A stretch of DNA of 64,000 bases, taken from the NCBI GenBank assembly GCA_020744425.1, contig JAGMUV010000029.1, positions 682,001 to 746,000 on the forward strand. Reading direction: 5' to 3'. Shown here piece by piece: positions 10,561 through 19,044 of the stretch. The stretch's first letter is position 1, and every line of letters starts with the position of its first letter. Source of the stretch: Dactylonectria macrodidyma (Eukaryota > Ascomycota > Sordariomycetes > Hypocreales > Nectriaceae). Position numbers and translations under genes: made by a program. Below the pieces are notes generated by a model. It made no database searches. It saw only the letters and a list, made by a program, of their open reading frames with translations, and was not told where the DNA came from.

Positions 10561-11500
10561 TCACATGTTTGGAAGTATGGTCTTCAATACATCCGAGACA
10601 GTGATAAGAAAGAGGTGTACTACTGTCACGAGTGTGCAGTCGGAAAGTATAAGCAAGAGCTATTTGTTACAGCACATCTGAGGTAAGAAATCATCTCGAA
10701 CAGAAGCACCAGATTGATCCCCAGAGTGGCATCAAGAAACATAGTTCGACACGGAAGTCTGTACTGGAGCAGCAGAAGAGCGCGGCTGCTACTAATACCT
10801 TCTTCTGGAAAGACTCAATTGAGAAGTTCAAAGAGCTTCTAATTCGTTGGATTGTGTACTGCCATATTGCTTTCTTTCAATTGGAAAATCAGTACTTCCG
10901 AGAACTACTCTTCTTTTTGAATCCGGCACTTCTCAACCACCTCCCAAAGGCAGCGAAAACTATTCGAAGTTGGGTTATGGACACCTTTCTGTCGAAGAAG
11001 CAACGGCTCAGAGAGGACCTCCAGCGCTCGCGGAGTAGAATCTCCATCTCCTTTGATCTCTGGACTTCGCCAAACCCTTACGCTGTTCTAGGTGTCATCG
11101 CCATGTGGATTGACACTACTGGCAAGCGACGAACTACCGTTTTGGGTATACGACGTATGTACGGCGAACACACTGGTGAGAATCTTGGAGCAGTTGTTCT
11201 TGAATTGCTAAAAGAATATGATATTGGCGGAGATCAGATAGGATACTTCATGCTGGATAATGCCTCGTCAAATGATACCGCTGTTGAATTCATGCTCAAG
11301 GAGCTCTTCCTATGGATGAACTCGAAACAACGTCGCCATCGCCGACTTCGCTGCTTGGGCCGCATTGTCAACCTCTGCTGCCAGGCGTTTCTCATGGGTC
11401 GGAACTGTGAGAAGTATCTAGCAAAGCTTGAAAAGCACTATCAACGCGGAGACTATGCGAAGGTGGACTTGTGGTACCGTAACAAATGCGGAATAAGCCA
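10560..11500 (+). pseudogene. hAT transposase fragment (BED finger and DDE core)
   Basis: From 10563 the plus strand reads VWKYGLQYIRDSDKKEVYY and CHECAVGKYKQELF, a BED-type zinc finger as in fungal hAT transposases. After a frame change comes NHLEQKHQIDPQSGIKKHS, and then the core with ISISFDLWTSPNPYAVLGVI, RMYGEHTGENLGAVV and GYFMLDNASSNDTAVEFML. The fragment lacks the C-terminal dimerisation block. Beyond about 11500 its frame continues into unrelated sequence. It is divergent from the hAT pair at 1-6421. Confidence 0.8.
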
Positions 11501-12353
11501 TACAGAAATTCTGAGTTTCACCCGGTTTCTTGCCCACGAAGGTCGCTTCAATGACGAAGTAGCGGCTCTGTTCTCGGACGACGGCGGTGACAGCGGCGGG
11601 TACTCCTTGGAGAGAACAATCTGGAGTATTCCCGGGATTTTGGAGATTATCCGAGAGACGAATCTCCCGAGTTTTGACCAAATCGCATCTGTTTCCGGAT
11701 TCAAGATACGCAGGTGGGACTTGACTGACCCAGGTGTGCTCTTGGACATACTAACCCATGATGACTTGGTTTCACCGGCAAGTTTCCGGAAACAGTTGCC
11801 GGAGGTGGACCCGGCGTATTCCTTTGCCTATATGTATATTGTAGGGACACATTGTGGTGAGTCTAACTGGATGGAATCCACGCGGATACTGACGAAGTGG
11901 GTATTGAATGAGGCCTCGCCAGACGAGGTTGTTCAAATGGCCGGGGGCAGTTGTACGCCATTGCGATTAGCATTGTTTCAACTCGGGAGTTACTGGGGCA
12001 ATCCGAATGATCCTGTTCGGCGTGACCTAGGAGCTGTGGTGCGAGCGTGGCTCCAAGACTTGAGGGAAGCAAGAGTGAACTTGGAAGCGTATGGGAGATT
12101 GGAAGCGCCCGCTCTGAGTAAAGGTGTCGAGGAGGCGATTGTTTTTCTTGGAAGAAGAAGGGCATGGGGATGGCCATACTTTGTGTCCTTGGAGTATGGG
12201 CCTCGCCCGGAGGATTGGAAACTTGACTTTGACCCTTTGGATGCGCCCTTTTGCGTTTGCCGAGCGACTGTGCCAGGAACGCGCCATATCCAGAGAGCGC
12301 CCTTTGGCTGCTCGCTGTTGACAGCATCGCTAAGCCAGGAACCACCCGAGTAG
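10854..12353 (+). CDS. Chimeric ORF: hAT transposase core joined to a fungal hypothetical protein
   Basis: This is an uninterrupted frame of up to 499 codons. Residues 1 to about 215 are hAT RNase-H-like core. From about residue 230 the sequence changes to a non-transposon type: YSLERTIWSIPGILEIIRET, then GHCGESNWMES-like and WGNPNDPVRRDLGAVV segments, and finally FVSLEYGPRPEDWKLDFDPL. The last phrase resembles C-terminal parts of uncharacterised fungal proteins. No stop or frameshift marks the junction (near 11480-11560). Either a transposon fragment fused to a host gene tail or a deletion joined them. Whether it is transcribed is unknown. The first Met is not strongly supported because hAT sequence continues upstream in another frame. 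Confidence 0.5.
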   Translation: MYCHIAFFQLENQYFRELLFFLNPALLNHLPKAAKTIRSWVMDTFLSKKQRLREDLQRSRSRISISFDLWTSPNPYAVLGVIAMWIDTTGKRRTTVLGIRRMYGEHTGENLGAVVLELLKEYDIGGDQIGYFMLDNASSNDTAVEFMLKELFLWMNSKQRRHRRLRCLGRIVNLCCQAFLMGRNCEKYLAKLEKHYQRGDYAKVDLWYRNKCGISHTEILSFTRFLAHEGRFNDEVAALFSDDGGDSGGYSLERTIWSIPGILEIIRETNLPSFDQIASVSGFKIRRWDLTDPGVLLDILTHDDLVSPASFRKQLPEVDPAYSFAYMYIVGTHCGESNWMESTRILTKWVLNEASPDEVVQMAGGSCTPLRLALFQLGSYWGNPNDPVRRDLGAVVRAWLQDLREARVNLEAYGRLEAPALSKGVEEAIVFLGRRRAWGWPYFVSLEYGPRPEDWKLDFDPLDAPFCVCRATVPGTRHIQRAPFGCSLLTASLSQEPPE

Positions 12354-12960
12354 CATACTCCTCCTTCCACATCTTGAGTCTCGTCGAGTAATCTTCTTCC
12401 CACTGCGTGTCCTTCCCAGTGGTATTGAAGCGCCGGTCACCCAAAGCAAGGGTGAAGGACTACAGCACCGATATACGCAACAGGCCAGAGCTTATTGTAA
12501 TACTCGTTAAGCTTTATCCACGCAAGGTTGATATGGGTAGCAACCATATCAGCGCTGTCCTCTCCCAAGCCATCAAGGAGGTCATGATTCTGCTTGAGCT
12601 CCTCTAAATGCGCTAAGAGTACTCAAAGGAGGGAAAATACTCTCAAAAGGAGCCGGTGTTAACATGATCATCCTCACTAGTCTTCGGTTGCCTTATAGAC
12701 GAACGGAGATCTCATCAAACGGCCGCAAGACCTTAATAAAAACATCAACCATGTCCTAGTCCTCTTCTGACAGCTTGTCGTTAATTATAGAAGGCTTCAT
12801 TGACTTTCTCTTGCTCCTTTGCCACGCCCTCTCTGCCTTTTCGACAATCCGATTGAAGTATCTACGGAGAAGTGACGGTGCTGCGTGCCCTTGACCGGTT
12901 ATGAAATGAGTGAATTGATGTTGGCTGGACATTCTTGTCATCCTACAAGCTGGCAAAGTA
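12290..12960 (-). pseudogene. hAT transposase C-terminal fragment, inverted
   Basis: Read on the minus strand from 12960: IVEKAERAWQRSKRK, then KLSEED(stop)DMVDVFIKVLRPFDEI, HLEELKQNHDLLDGLG, HINLAWIKLNEYYNKL and AVVLHPCFG, and after a frameshift TQWEEDYSTRLKMWKEEYA. These match the middle and C-terminal part of hAT transposases (compare AWDKLDEYYRRL and MALHPAYRW in the element at 3398-6421). Several stops and at least one frameshift are present. Its 3' tip overlaps the end of the plus-strand chimeric ORF. Confidence 0.78.
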
Positions 12961-13295
12961 GCTATTTGCTGGTATGGCTATGAAATATGAAAGAAAGACC
13001 CCTTCAGACGGCAGTTTCGAACTTCTTATATTGCCGAAAGGTCTGTGGATTAATATTATTTATTTTTTATATTATTTATTTAATATTAGATCTAGTTAAG
13101 AAGTTTAAAAAGTGTTATTTACCTTAGATATCTTTTTTATTTATAGCTTAGTTATTAATAGTATTTAATTTAAATATTTATATTTAATTTAAATAGTTAA
13201 GTTTAACATATATGATATGCATGCGGCGCACTTTTCCATACCCCTCAAAATTAAAACTTCAATAAAAACACAACAACACCTTAAATCAATTAAAA
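12961..13295. other. AT-rich stretch, probable RIP remnant
   Basis: The stretch is extremely A+T rich, especially 13040-13210 with long runs of TATTTAATTTAAATA type. There are no coding features. The composition fits an old repeat saturated by C-to-T changes. Confidence 0.55.
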
Positions 13296-13410
13296 CTAAT
13301 TGCTATACTCATCTTCAGAAGTCTCCATTATAGCCTGACAGGTCCTTGCATTATGACCAGTCTTTCCGCAAGTTCCACAGCGCCTTTCCCTCGTTTCATT
13401 GATCCATATC
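13296..13410 (-). pseudogene. pogo/Fot1-like transposase C-terminal zinc knuckle
   Basis: The minus strand reads INETRERRCGTCGKTGHNART, completed by C Q, then METSEDEYSN and a stop at 13298-13296. A CCHC knuckle of the form CGxCGxTGHNxRTC followed by an acidic tail is the usual C-terminus of fungal pogo/Fot1 (Tc1/mariner superfamily) DDE transposases. Upstream sequence (13410-13880) is too mutated to read further. Confidence 0.65.
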
Positions 13411-13882
13411 CGAAATAATGATCATAGCATTAGAGAGACGGTAATGAAGCAAAATTATCTACCGATCCTAGACTTCAAGCAAAGCGTAAATAGGGATTAG
13501 CAATGGCAAAGGAATAGAAACATAATAGTAGTACACACAGGACGGCAGATTACTAAAAATATAAAATCTAAATATTAATTATAGCACTTACCCTAAGGAA
13601 TGATTCTACTTCCCTGCTATTGAACTGTCCAATAAGATGGCGAATACACGCTTTAGATAATAAACTGCGTTACCCTAGCTAGTGGTCAGTCCAAATCAGC
13701 CGGTCCTTCCAACCCTCCAGCTTCCAAGTCTTCTATCCTTCAAGCTATGTACATACCAAGCCTCTAAGTCAAGTTTTCTCTAACTGTCCCTTGCGGTCAT
13801 TAATGTGGACCTTATGACTGTGTTTGTGAGGGATATCTAGATAAATATATAATACAGGTAAAACCGGGTTTCTATAATGTCT
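13411..13882. other. Degenerate AT-rich sequence
   Basis: Probably the eroded body of the pogo-like element to its left. I found no readable motif and no open frame longer than about 50 codons. Confidence 0.4.
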
Positions 13883-13890
13883 TTTAGGCC

Positions 13891-14762
13891 CAGGCTGGCG
13901 ATCAATTCCACCTCCACCTCAACCATTTCAATATTGTTGAAGTGGAAGGCCCGTGCGTCAATTCAATCAATTCAATCTCGCCTCGAAATTGAAAGCCTCA
14001 ATTCCATCGCGATGGCTTCAACGTTGACCACCGGTTGAAACGGTTAAGATGGGTGGCGGTCCAGGGTAGCATTGGCTGTGCTCGAGAGTCGCTTCCAATC
14101 CGCTTAGTCACTAGTACTTCCTCGACCCATAATATTTGTACATGCGGCAATGTATGCAGTACTTAAGGCACTCAAACGCGTCTCGCTTCCCGAGTCGCGC
14201 CTCGAAGCAACCTTTACCCAAAATATTGCATCCACTTCCTACGATCAAAATGGAAATCAACGTACCTACTAAGCGCTGGCGAACTTCGGACAGCAACTCA
14301 ACTAACACGCCGTTTACGAACTTGGGTTCTTTGCTAGATGATTAGAAACTCTTTCTATGGAACAAGTTCCCGACTTTTTTCGATTTCTAAGCGAGCTGCC
14401 AGGCGGATGCTCTTCCTTAGAAGGTCACTAAATGCAGATCATGACGAATATGACCACTGGCTCTCGAGTCCTGACGCAGAGAACGAGCCCCTTATTAAGG
14501 ATCCCATCCAATATTAGTAGGAGAGACAGAAAGATTACCCTCGGTTGTCACTAACAGCTTTCGACTTGCTGTCAGTGCCGCCTATGTCACAGTACGAGTT
14601 GGGGATCTCGACACGCGTATGCGGTTCAACCACTTCAATTCAACGCCATCAATTCAATTTGGAGATGCGGTGGATCAACTCCACGGGCCAAATGCTGAGT
14701 AAGCTGTCAACGCAACGCCACGCGAAGGCGAAGTTGATGGAATTGAATTGATCGCCAGCCTG
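13891..14762 (+). mobile_element. Non-autonomous hAT element (872 bp) with perfect 8-bp TSD
   Basis: The left end is CAGGCTGGCGATCAATTCCA. The right end is the reverse complement of CAGGCTGGCGATCAATTCAA (the latter with an extra ATTC unit). Both sides are flanked by TTTAGGCC (13883-13890 and 14763-14770). Inside, the plus strand near 14490-14600 encodes DPIQY, RQKDYPRLSLTAFDLLSVPP and MS, the hAT C-terminal dimerisation block, so the element derives from an autonomous hAT by internal deletion and decay. ATTCAATTCAAT iterations sit just inside both ends (13930-14000 and 14630-14665). Confidence 0.9.
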
Positions 14763-14770
14763 TTTAGGCC

Positions 14771-15201
14771 GGACTGTGGAGCTGCAAGCTGTGGCTTGGG
14801 AATGTTGCTTTGGGTTGACCAGTGAAGGCGCAGCTGAGGTTTCACTCGGGCTGCGGTGAGCAAGCTTGGCCCGGCGCAGGGAGCATCATGCTGCTGAAGA
14901 TCTGACAATTATATTTTCACGAAGGACGCTTCCTTTGTTTCCACGCTACATGAGATCTATCAATGCTTTAAGCCTGCATGCTGGCAGTTGAAGTATATAT
15001 CCTTGCTTGTAAAAAGCCGAACGCATGACTCTAAGGATCGTTTGCTACACTCTCCAGCCAAGTTGCCAGTCCCTCCTTGCCCATCGACCTAGCGAGATCA
15101 GCGTATGTCCAGCAGCCACCCCCAACTATAGCATCCTTTTTTGCTCCTAAGTCGAAGACCATGCAGGTACCATTTTCTGAAAGGATATGGCTTCGTAGTT
15201 A
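14771..15201. other. No recognisable feature
   Basis: Moderate GC, short ORFs only. It separates the non-autonomous hAT from the 3' end of the ankyrin gene, whose terminator region it would contain. Confidence 0.4.
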
Positions 15202-16335
15202 TCAAGACTTTCGTTGGAGCAGCCTCATGACGGCCTCGTGCCCGCTCTCGGCGGCCCACAAAAGCGGCGTCCAACCATCGTTATCCTTCGCCTCGACGTC
15301 GGCGTCCTGTTCGAGCAGTAGCCTGACGACGGCCTCGTGCCCGCTCTCGGCGGCCCGCGAAAGCGGCGTCCGACCAAAGCCATCCTTCGCCTCGACGTCG
15401 GCGCCATGCTCAAGCAGCTGCCTGACGACAGCTTCGTGCCCGTCCTCGGCGGCCCGCAAAAGCGGCGTCCGACCATAGCTGGTATCTTTTGCCTCGACGT
15501 CGGCGCCCTGCTCGAGCAGCAGCCTGACGACAGCTTCGTGCCTGCGCGCAGCGGCCCACAAAAGCGCCGTCCAACCATCGTTATCCTTCGCCTCGACGTC
15601 AGCGCCCTGTTCGAGCAGCAGCCCGACGACGGCCTCGTGCCCGCTCTCGGCGGCCCACAAAAGCGCCGTCCGACCATAGCCGGTATCTTTTGCCTCGATC
15701 TCGGCGCGTTGCTCGAGCAGCAGTTTGACAACGGCACGATGGCCATAGTACGACGCTACCATAAGATTCGTAAAATACTTTGTAGTCCTCATACCCGTAG
15801 TCTTCCAATACATGATAAACCATGCCGAGTAGCTGTTTGAATCCGGATCACAAATTCTCAGAGCAAAAGGTATAATAGCGGCGTCATCGATGATACCAGC
15901 CTCGCGGAAGTGAGCGCCCCAAGTTTGGGCCGAGTAATCTAAGAAGGCACGTCTATCGAAAGTGTAGCCGGCTTCCCCATTCGCATCTGTCAGTAGACTA
16001 AGGTTGGAGTTAAAGAAGTTTAGATAGAGTACACAGAGCTCCGCAAGAACGGCGTGTGCATCTTGGGTAGTGATGGAGTGATGCCAGTGCAGCACTGACG
16101 AAACAGTTGTGGGCGATGCCAAATCTGCAAGGAGAAACTCGCGAGCTGTTTGATGAAGGAAATAAATACTGCCTTGATGGATTGAGACGAACAATCCACA
16201 CCAAGATCTGAGACGCGTCTTGAAGTGCTCGTCATTCTCCAAGTCGAGGTCATGAATAGACTGTGATGTGTAGTCTATATTCACGGCAACGTTCATTTCC
16301 GAGAGGGTTAGCGGCCGGCTCGCTGCTCCGCTTTT
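15202..16335 (-). pseudogene. Ankyrin-repeat NLR C-terminal part (N-terminus missing)
   Basis: The minus-strand frame is open from about 16335 (RPLTLSEMNVAVNIDYT) to the stop at 15202. A Met at 16296 gives 364 aa. The first 190 residues (FLHQTAREFLLADL ... WGAHFREAGIIDD) are the winged-helix/linker region that follows NACHT in fungal NLRs. Then come six ankyrin units with consensus GHEAVVRLLLEQGADVEAKD, the last one incomplete. The DNA units are about 99-102 bp and very similar. The NACHT domain and any N-terminal effector domain are absent upstream, where a TAA closes the frame. It is likely a truncated incompatibility/immune-receptor gene, but the remaining ORF is clean and could be expressed as a short ankyrin protein. 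Confidence 0.75.
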
Positions 16336-16937
16336 TTACGCAGATGCATCCCTCTGTACTCCGTATAGTCCACTTTTTTCGGAGCTAAACTTTAGCAGGT
16401 CACATGAACTCGAATGCATGCGAACCCATCGGACAGACCCATTTGGAAGACACAAAACCAAAAGAATTGCTTCTTACTCTGCTGACCGCAACGCGCCCAA
16501 GCATATTGCCCTTCATGTCTCAGAGCGGGTATATAACATTCAATATGCTATCCTCTCATATAATTTTTCCTGTCTTTGCTCTCTGAGGGTTGTAGGGGAT
16601 TGAAGATATTTATTCTTCCCAACTCCAAGTGTCGAACCTTCTAGTTACATCTAGGTGCTGCTGAGTTATTGCTCACTTATTAATCAGGCTATGGTCAGGG
16701 AGGTAATGGCAGACGCTAGAATCATATTATAAAACAGATTGCTGATACATATGTCACGAGCTTTTCTCGTGTGAGGCATCTGATTGGGTGTGTGTATGTT
16801 CTTGATTGTGTCAAGTCCCCGCTCTGAGTCCCTGTACACCCTTTATGCTAAAGTAGCTAGAAGGATATTGCTATAGCAGTCATACGCCATATACACGCCC
16901 TGCTACCTAAATACACATCGTGACAACATACGGAGGC
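16336..16937. other. No recognisable gene
   Basis: Upstream of the ankyrin ORF, where the missing NACHT exon would be, I see no P-loop or other NLR motif. Only ORFs up to about 61 codons occur. Confidence 0.45.
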
Positions 16938-17455
16938 TAAAATACTACGTCACCCCATGCACATTGGAGCGGCGATGGGGTGCATGGGGTAGCCTCAGCC
17001 GAAGGCTGTGTGTCCGCAGGCCGGGAAGTGTAAGGCTAGGGGCGGCATGCCCTAGCTGCACAAAGACCAATCGACCGTTAGGGCAAAAGATCAAGCAATT
17101 CCAGTAGACTGCGTCACTGAATTGTGCCGCACAACGGTTAATAAGGCGCTCCGCGGGCCCTCGCCGAGGGCTCCGCGAATCCCCGCCTTACATTACTACA
17201 GTAAGCACAGACGGTAGGAATTATATCATCTTATAGCCATTAGGGAGTAGACTTAGGACTTATTGCGCAATAAAGCAAGACATCAAGCAGCATGATGTAC
17301 GAAACCCAAAGTAAGCAAACCGGGGGTAATGCCAGCTGCCAAAGTATGGTCCCACTTTTTTGAGGCCGTCATCCAGTTGTTGCACGTTTTGCGGCTGCCC
17401 ATACAAAATTTTGGACCAATCAGAAACTTTTGGTCAATCTTGCACCAGACCCTCA
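16938..17455 (-). mobile_element. Internally deleted Helitron-family relic (copy a)
   Basis: Two blocks match the relic at 58485-59735. Block 1 is 16938-17028 versus 58485-58575, containing hairpins of the types ACCCCATGCA...TGCATGGGGT and CAGCCGAAGGCTG. Block 2 is about 17204-17455 versus 59459-59735. In the longer copy the middle holds a helicase fragment read on the minus strand. Here the middle is only about 175 bp of different sequence. The simplest reading is a non-autonomous derivative. True termini are not defined. Confidence 0.65.
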
Positions 17456-17468
17456 TATTCAGAAAAAC

Positions 17469-17517
17469 TGGGGAGCAGCCGCCACACCGGCTTGCTAGGA
17501 AGGCCTCCCGTTAGGAA
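17469..17517 (+). repeat. 49-bp direct repeat, left copy
   Basis: CTGGGGAGCAGCCGCCACRC through CCCGTTAGGAA recurs once, in the same orientation, at 25350-25400 with about one mismatch. The two copies bracket the MYND gene and the Helitron Rep-helicase gene. Confidence 0.75.
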
Positions 17518-17884
17518 TAGGAAAAGGAGTGCTCTGTATTAGGACGCCTACAGGCAGAGAGGGTCATGTGCTCAGAGAGAATGGCCATGCGTCTACAACT
17601 TGCTCTCGTCCGTGCGATCCACTAATAAGGTCACAGCAATTTTACCTGTATGCAAGATATGTCTACCCGGTCCTGAGCACATCATTATGATCAATCACAA
17701 TCCTTGGCACGGACCTCCAATGTAGAGGCTCGGGCGAAAGCCTAAAATGCAACACAACCAAAGCTAACTCTCATCACCTGATCCTTAGGCAGGGATCATG
17801 GGGGGAGACGTCGCCTCGTCTCCTCAAATACTTCTCACTACGTCATCTTAGCACAAGACGTGTTTTCACATTCTACCTCCGATT
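17518..17884. promoter_or_regulatory. Upstream region of the MYND gene
   Basis: There is no ORF or repeat. It would contain the promoter of the gene starting at 17885. I see no clear TATA box. AT-rich CTACGTCATC and CCGATTGTGAACAG lie close to the start. Confidence 0.3.
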
Positions 17885-18661
17885 GTGAACAGTTATAACG
17901 TCAAAATGACAACAACACCCGTTCGGTTCGATTTCCTCTGTTATCGTGTAGGCGTCAAGTTCGATGAGTCCTACGATATCCCTCTTCGTATCGTCAGGGC
18001 AGGAGACCATTCAGACAAGGAGAAAACCGAGAACAAACCGTTGTGGAATGCGGCGATGAATACTATTATGGAGCATAGCGGGGCGACATGCCTCCGGCGT
18101 GCCAGTCCGGCCTCGTGCGCGTGTGGGTTACCAGCAACGGCCACCGAATACCTACCACCGATGCCGTTCCTTGATGCTCCGAAACCTCACGTTGTGGCGA
18201 TCGTGGACCTGTTCTGCGGGAACCTGAAATGTCGGACGCGGACACGCCAGAGCATGCTGCAAGTCATTTCGCGAAACCGCTCGCCAGGTAGCGGCCTTCG
18301 TGGCCCGGACCCAGGACTCTTCGCAGAGCTTATGTCGTGTAGAGTATGCAAGAAAAGGGAGGGGCTGAGGGAATGCGGGGTCTGTCACGTCGCGGGGTAT
18401 TGTGGGCAAGAGCACCAAGAGGAGGACTGGCCAAACCATAAGGCAGAGTGTACGCCGTGGCCGACGTCGACATTCGATGCAAGGCCCCCCCTGGACGAGG
18501 CGGACGCTGACTCCGACACTAAAGTGACATACAGCGCCGTCTTTAATGTCGCGGGACCTGGCGAGCCGCCGCGGTTTAGGGAGATTAGTCGAGAGGAGGT
18601 CGTGAGACGTTTATTGATGGGAGCAGCTGGAATGGAAGAGCTGGAAGTCGAGATGAAGTAA
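17885..18661 (+). CDS. MYND-type zinc-finger protein
   Basis: This is a single-exon frame of 258 aa with no disruptions. Near residues 154-192 lies a MYND finger: CRVCKKREGLRECGVCHVAG, then YCGQEHQEEDWPNHKAEC. It has the C-x2-C, C-x2-C, C-x3-C-like and H-x3-C spacing that binds two zinc ions and usually mediates protein-protein contacts. The N-terminal 150 residues hold further Cys pairs (SCACGLP, CGNLKC) and match no family I know. The C-terminal 60 residues are acidic. A later ATG at 17906 (MTTTPVRF) is an alternative start. The gene lies 384 bp upstream of the Helitron protein in the same orientation and between the two 49-bp direct repeats. It may be a host gene captured by the Helitron, or simply a neighbour. 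Confidence 0.8.
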   Translation: MNSYNVKMTTTPVRFDFLCYRVGVKFDESYDIPLRIVRAGDHSDKEKTENKPLWNAAMNTIMEHSGATCLRRASPASCACGLPATATEYLPPMPFLDAPKPHVVAIVDLFCGNLKCRTRTRQSMLQVISRNRSPGSGLRGPDPGLFAELMSCRVCKKREGLRECGVCHVAGYCGQEHQEEDWPNHKAECTPWPTSTFDARPPLDEADADSDTKVTYSAVFNVAGPGEPPRFREISREEVVRRLLMGAAGMEELEVEMK

Positions 18662-19044
18662 AATGAGTTCAGAAAGCGAGCGCAGGTTCGCACACAGATT
18701 GTTTTGAAGAAATTGTGAACTTCCTATAAAATTTTTAACAAAGTGGGACCCTTACGCTGACGAGAGCAATAGCAAGTGACCTATCACTTTATCAGCAGGG
18801 AGGTTCCCGGCAGGGCCACTCGGTCACATATCATGCCTGCTGCCGTAGATGCGCGTGACAGATCGGCATAACGGAGTTCCCGGGGGCTATTGTGTGTTGG
18901 TAGGCCGCTTGGGAATAGGTGATGAGGAGACCGTGACTGTACTATAGCACTCTGGCAAGAAAGAACAAGAGATATTCTGGCAACACTAGAAGACTCCAGC
19001 TAACCAAAGGCGCTGCTGCATTGTCATAGATCACGCCGAACGTC
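18662..19044. promoter_or_regulatory. Region between MYND gene and Helitron gene
   Basis: A 383-bp spacer that must hold the MYND 3' end and the Rep-helicase promoter. No motif is firmly recognised. Confidence 0.3.

Noticed and set aside
15077..15840. Long plus-strand and alternative minus-strand ORFs over the ankyrin gene
   Set aside because: They are frame shadows of the GC-rich ankyrin repeats; only the 15202-16335 minus frame gives ankyrin consensus.
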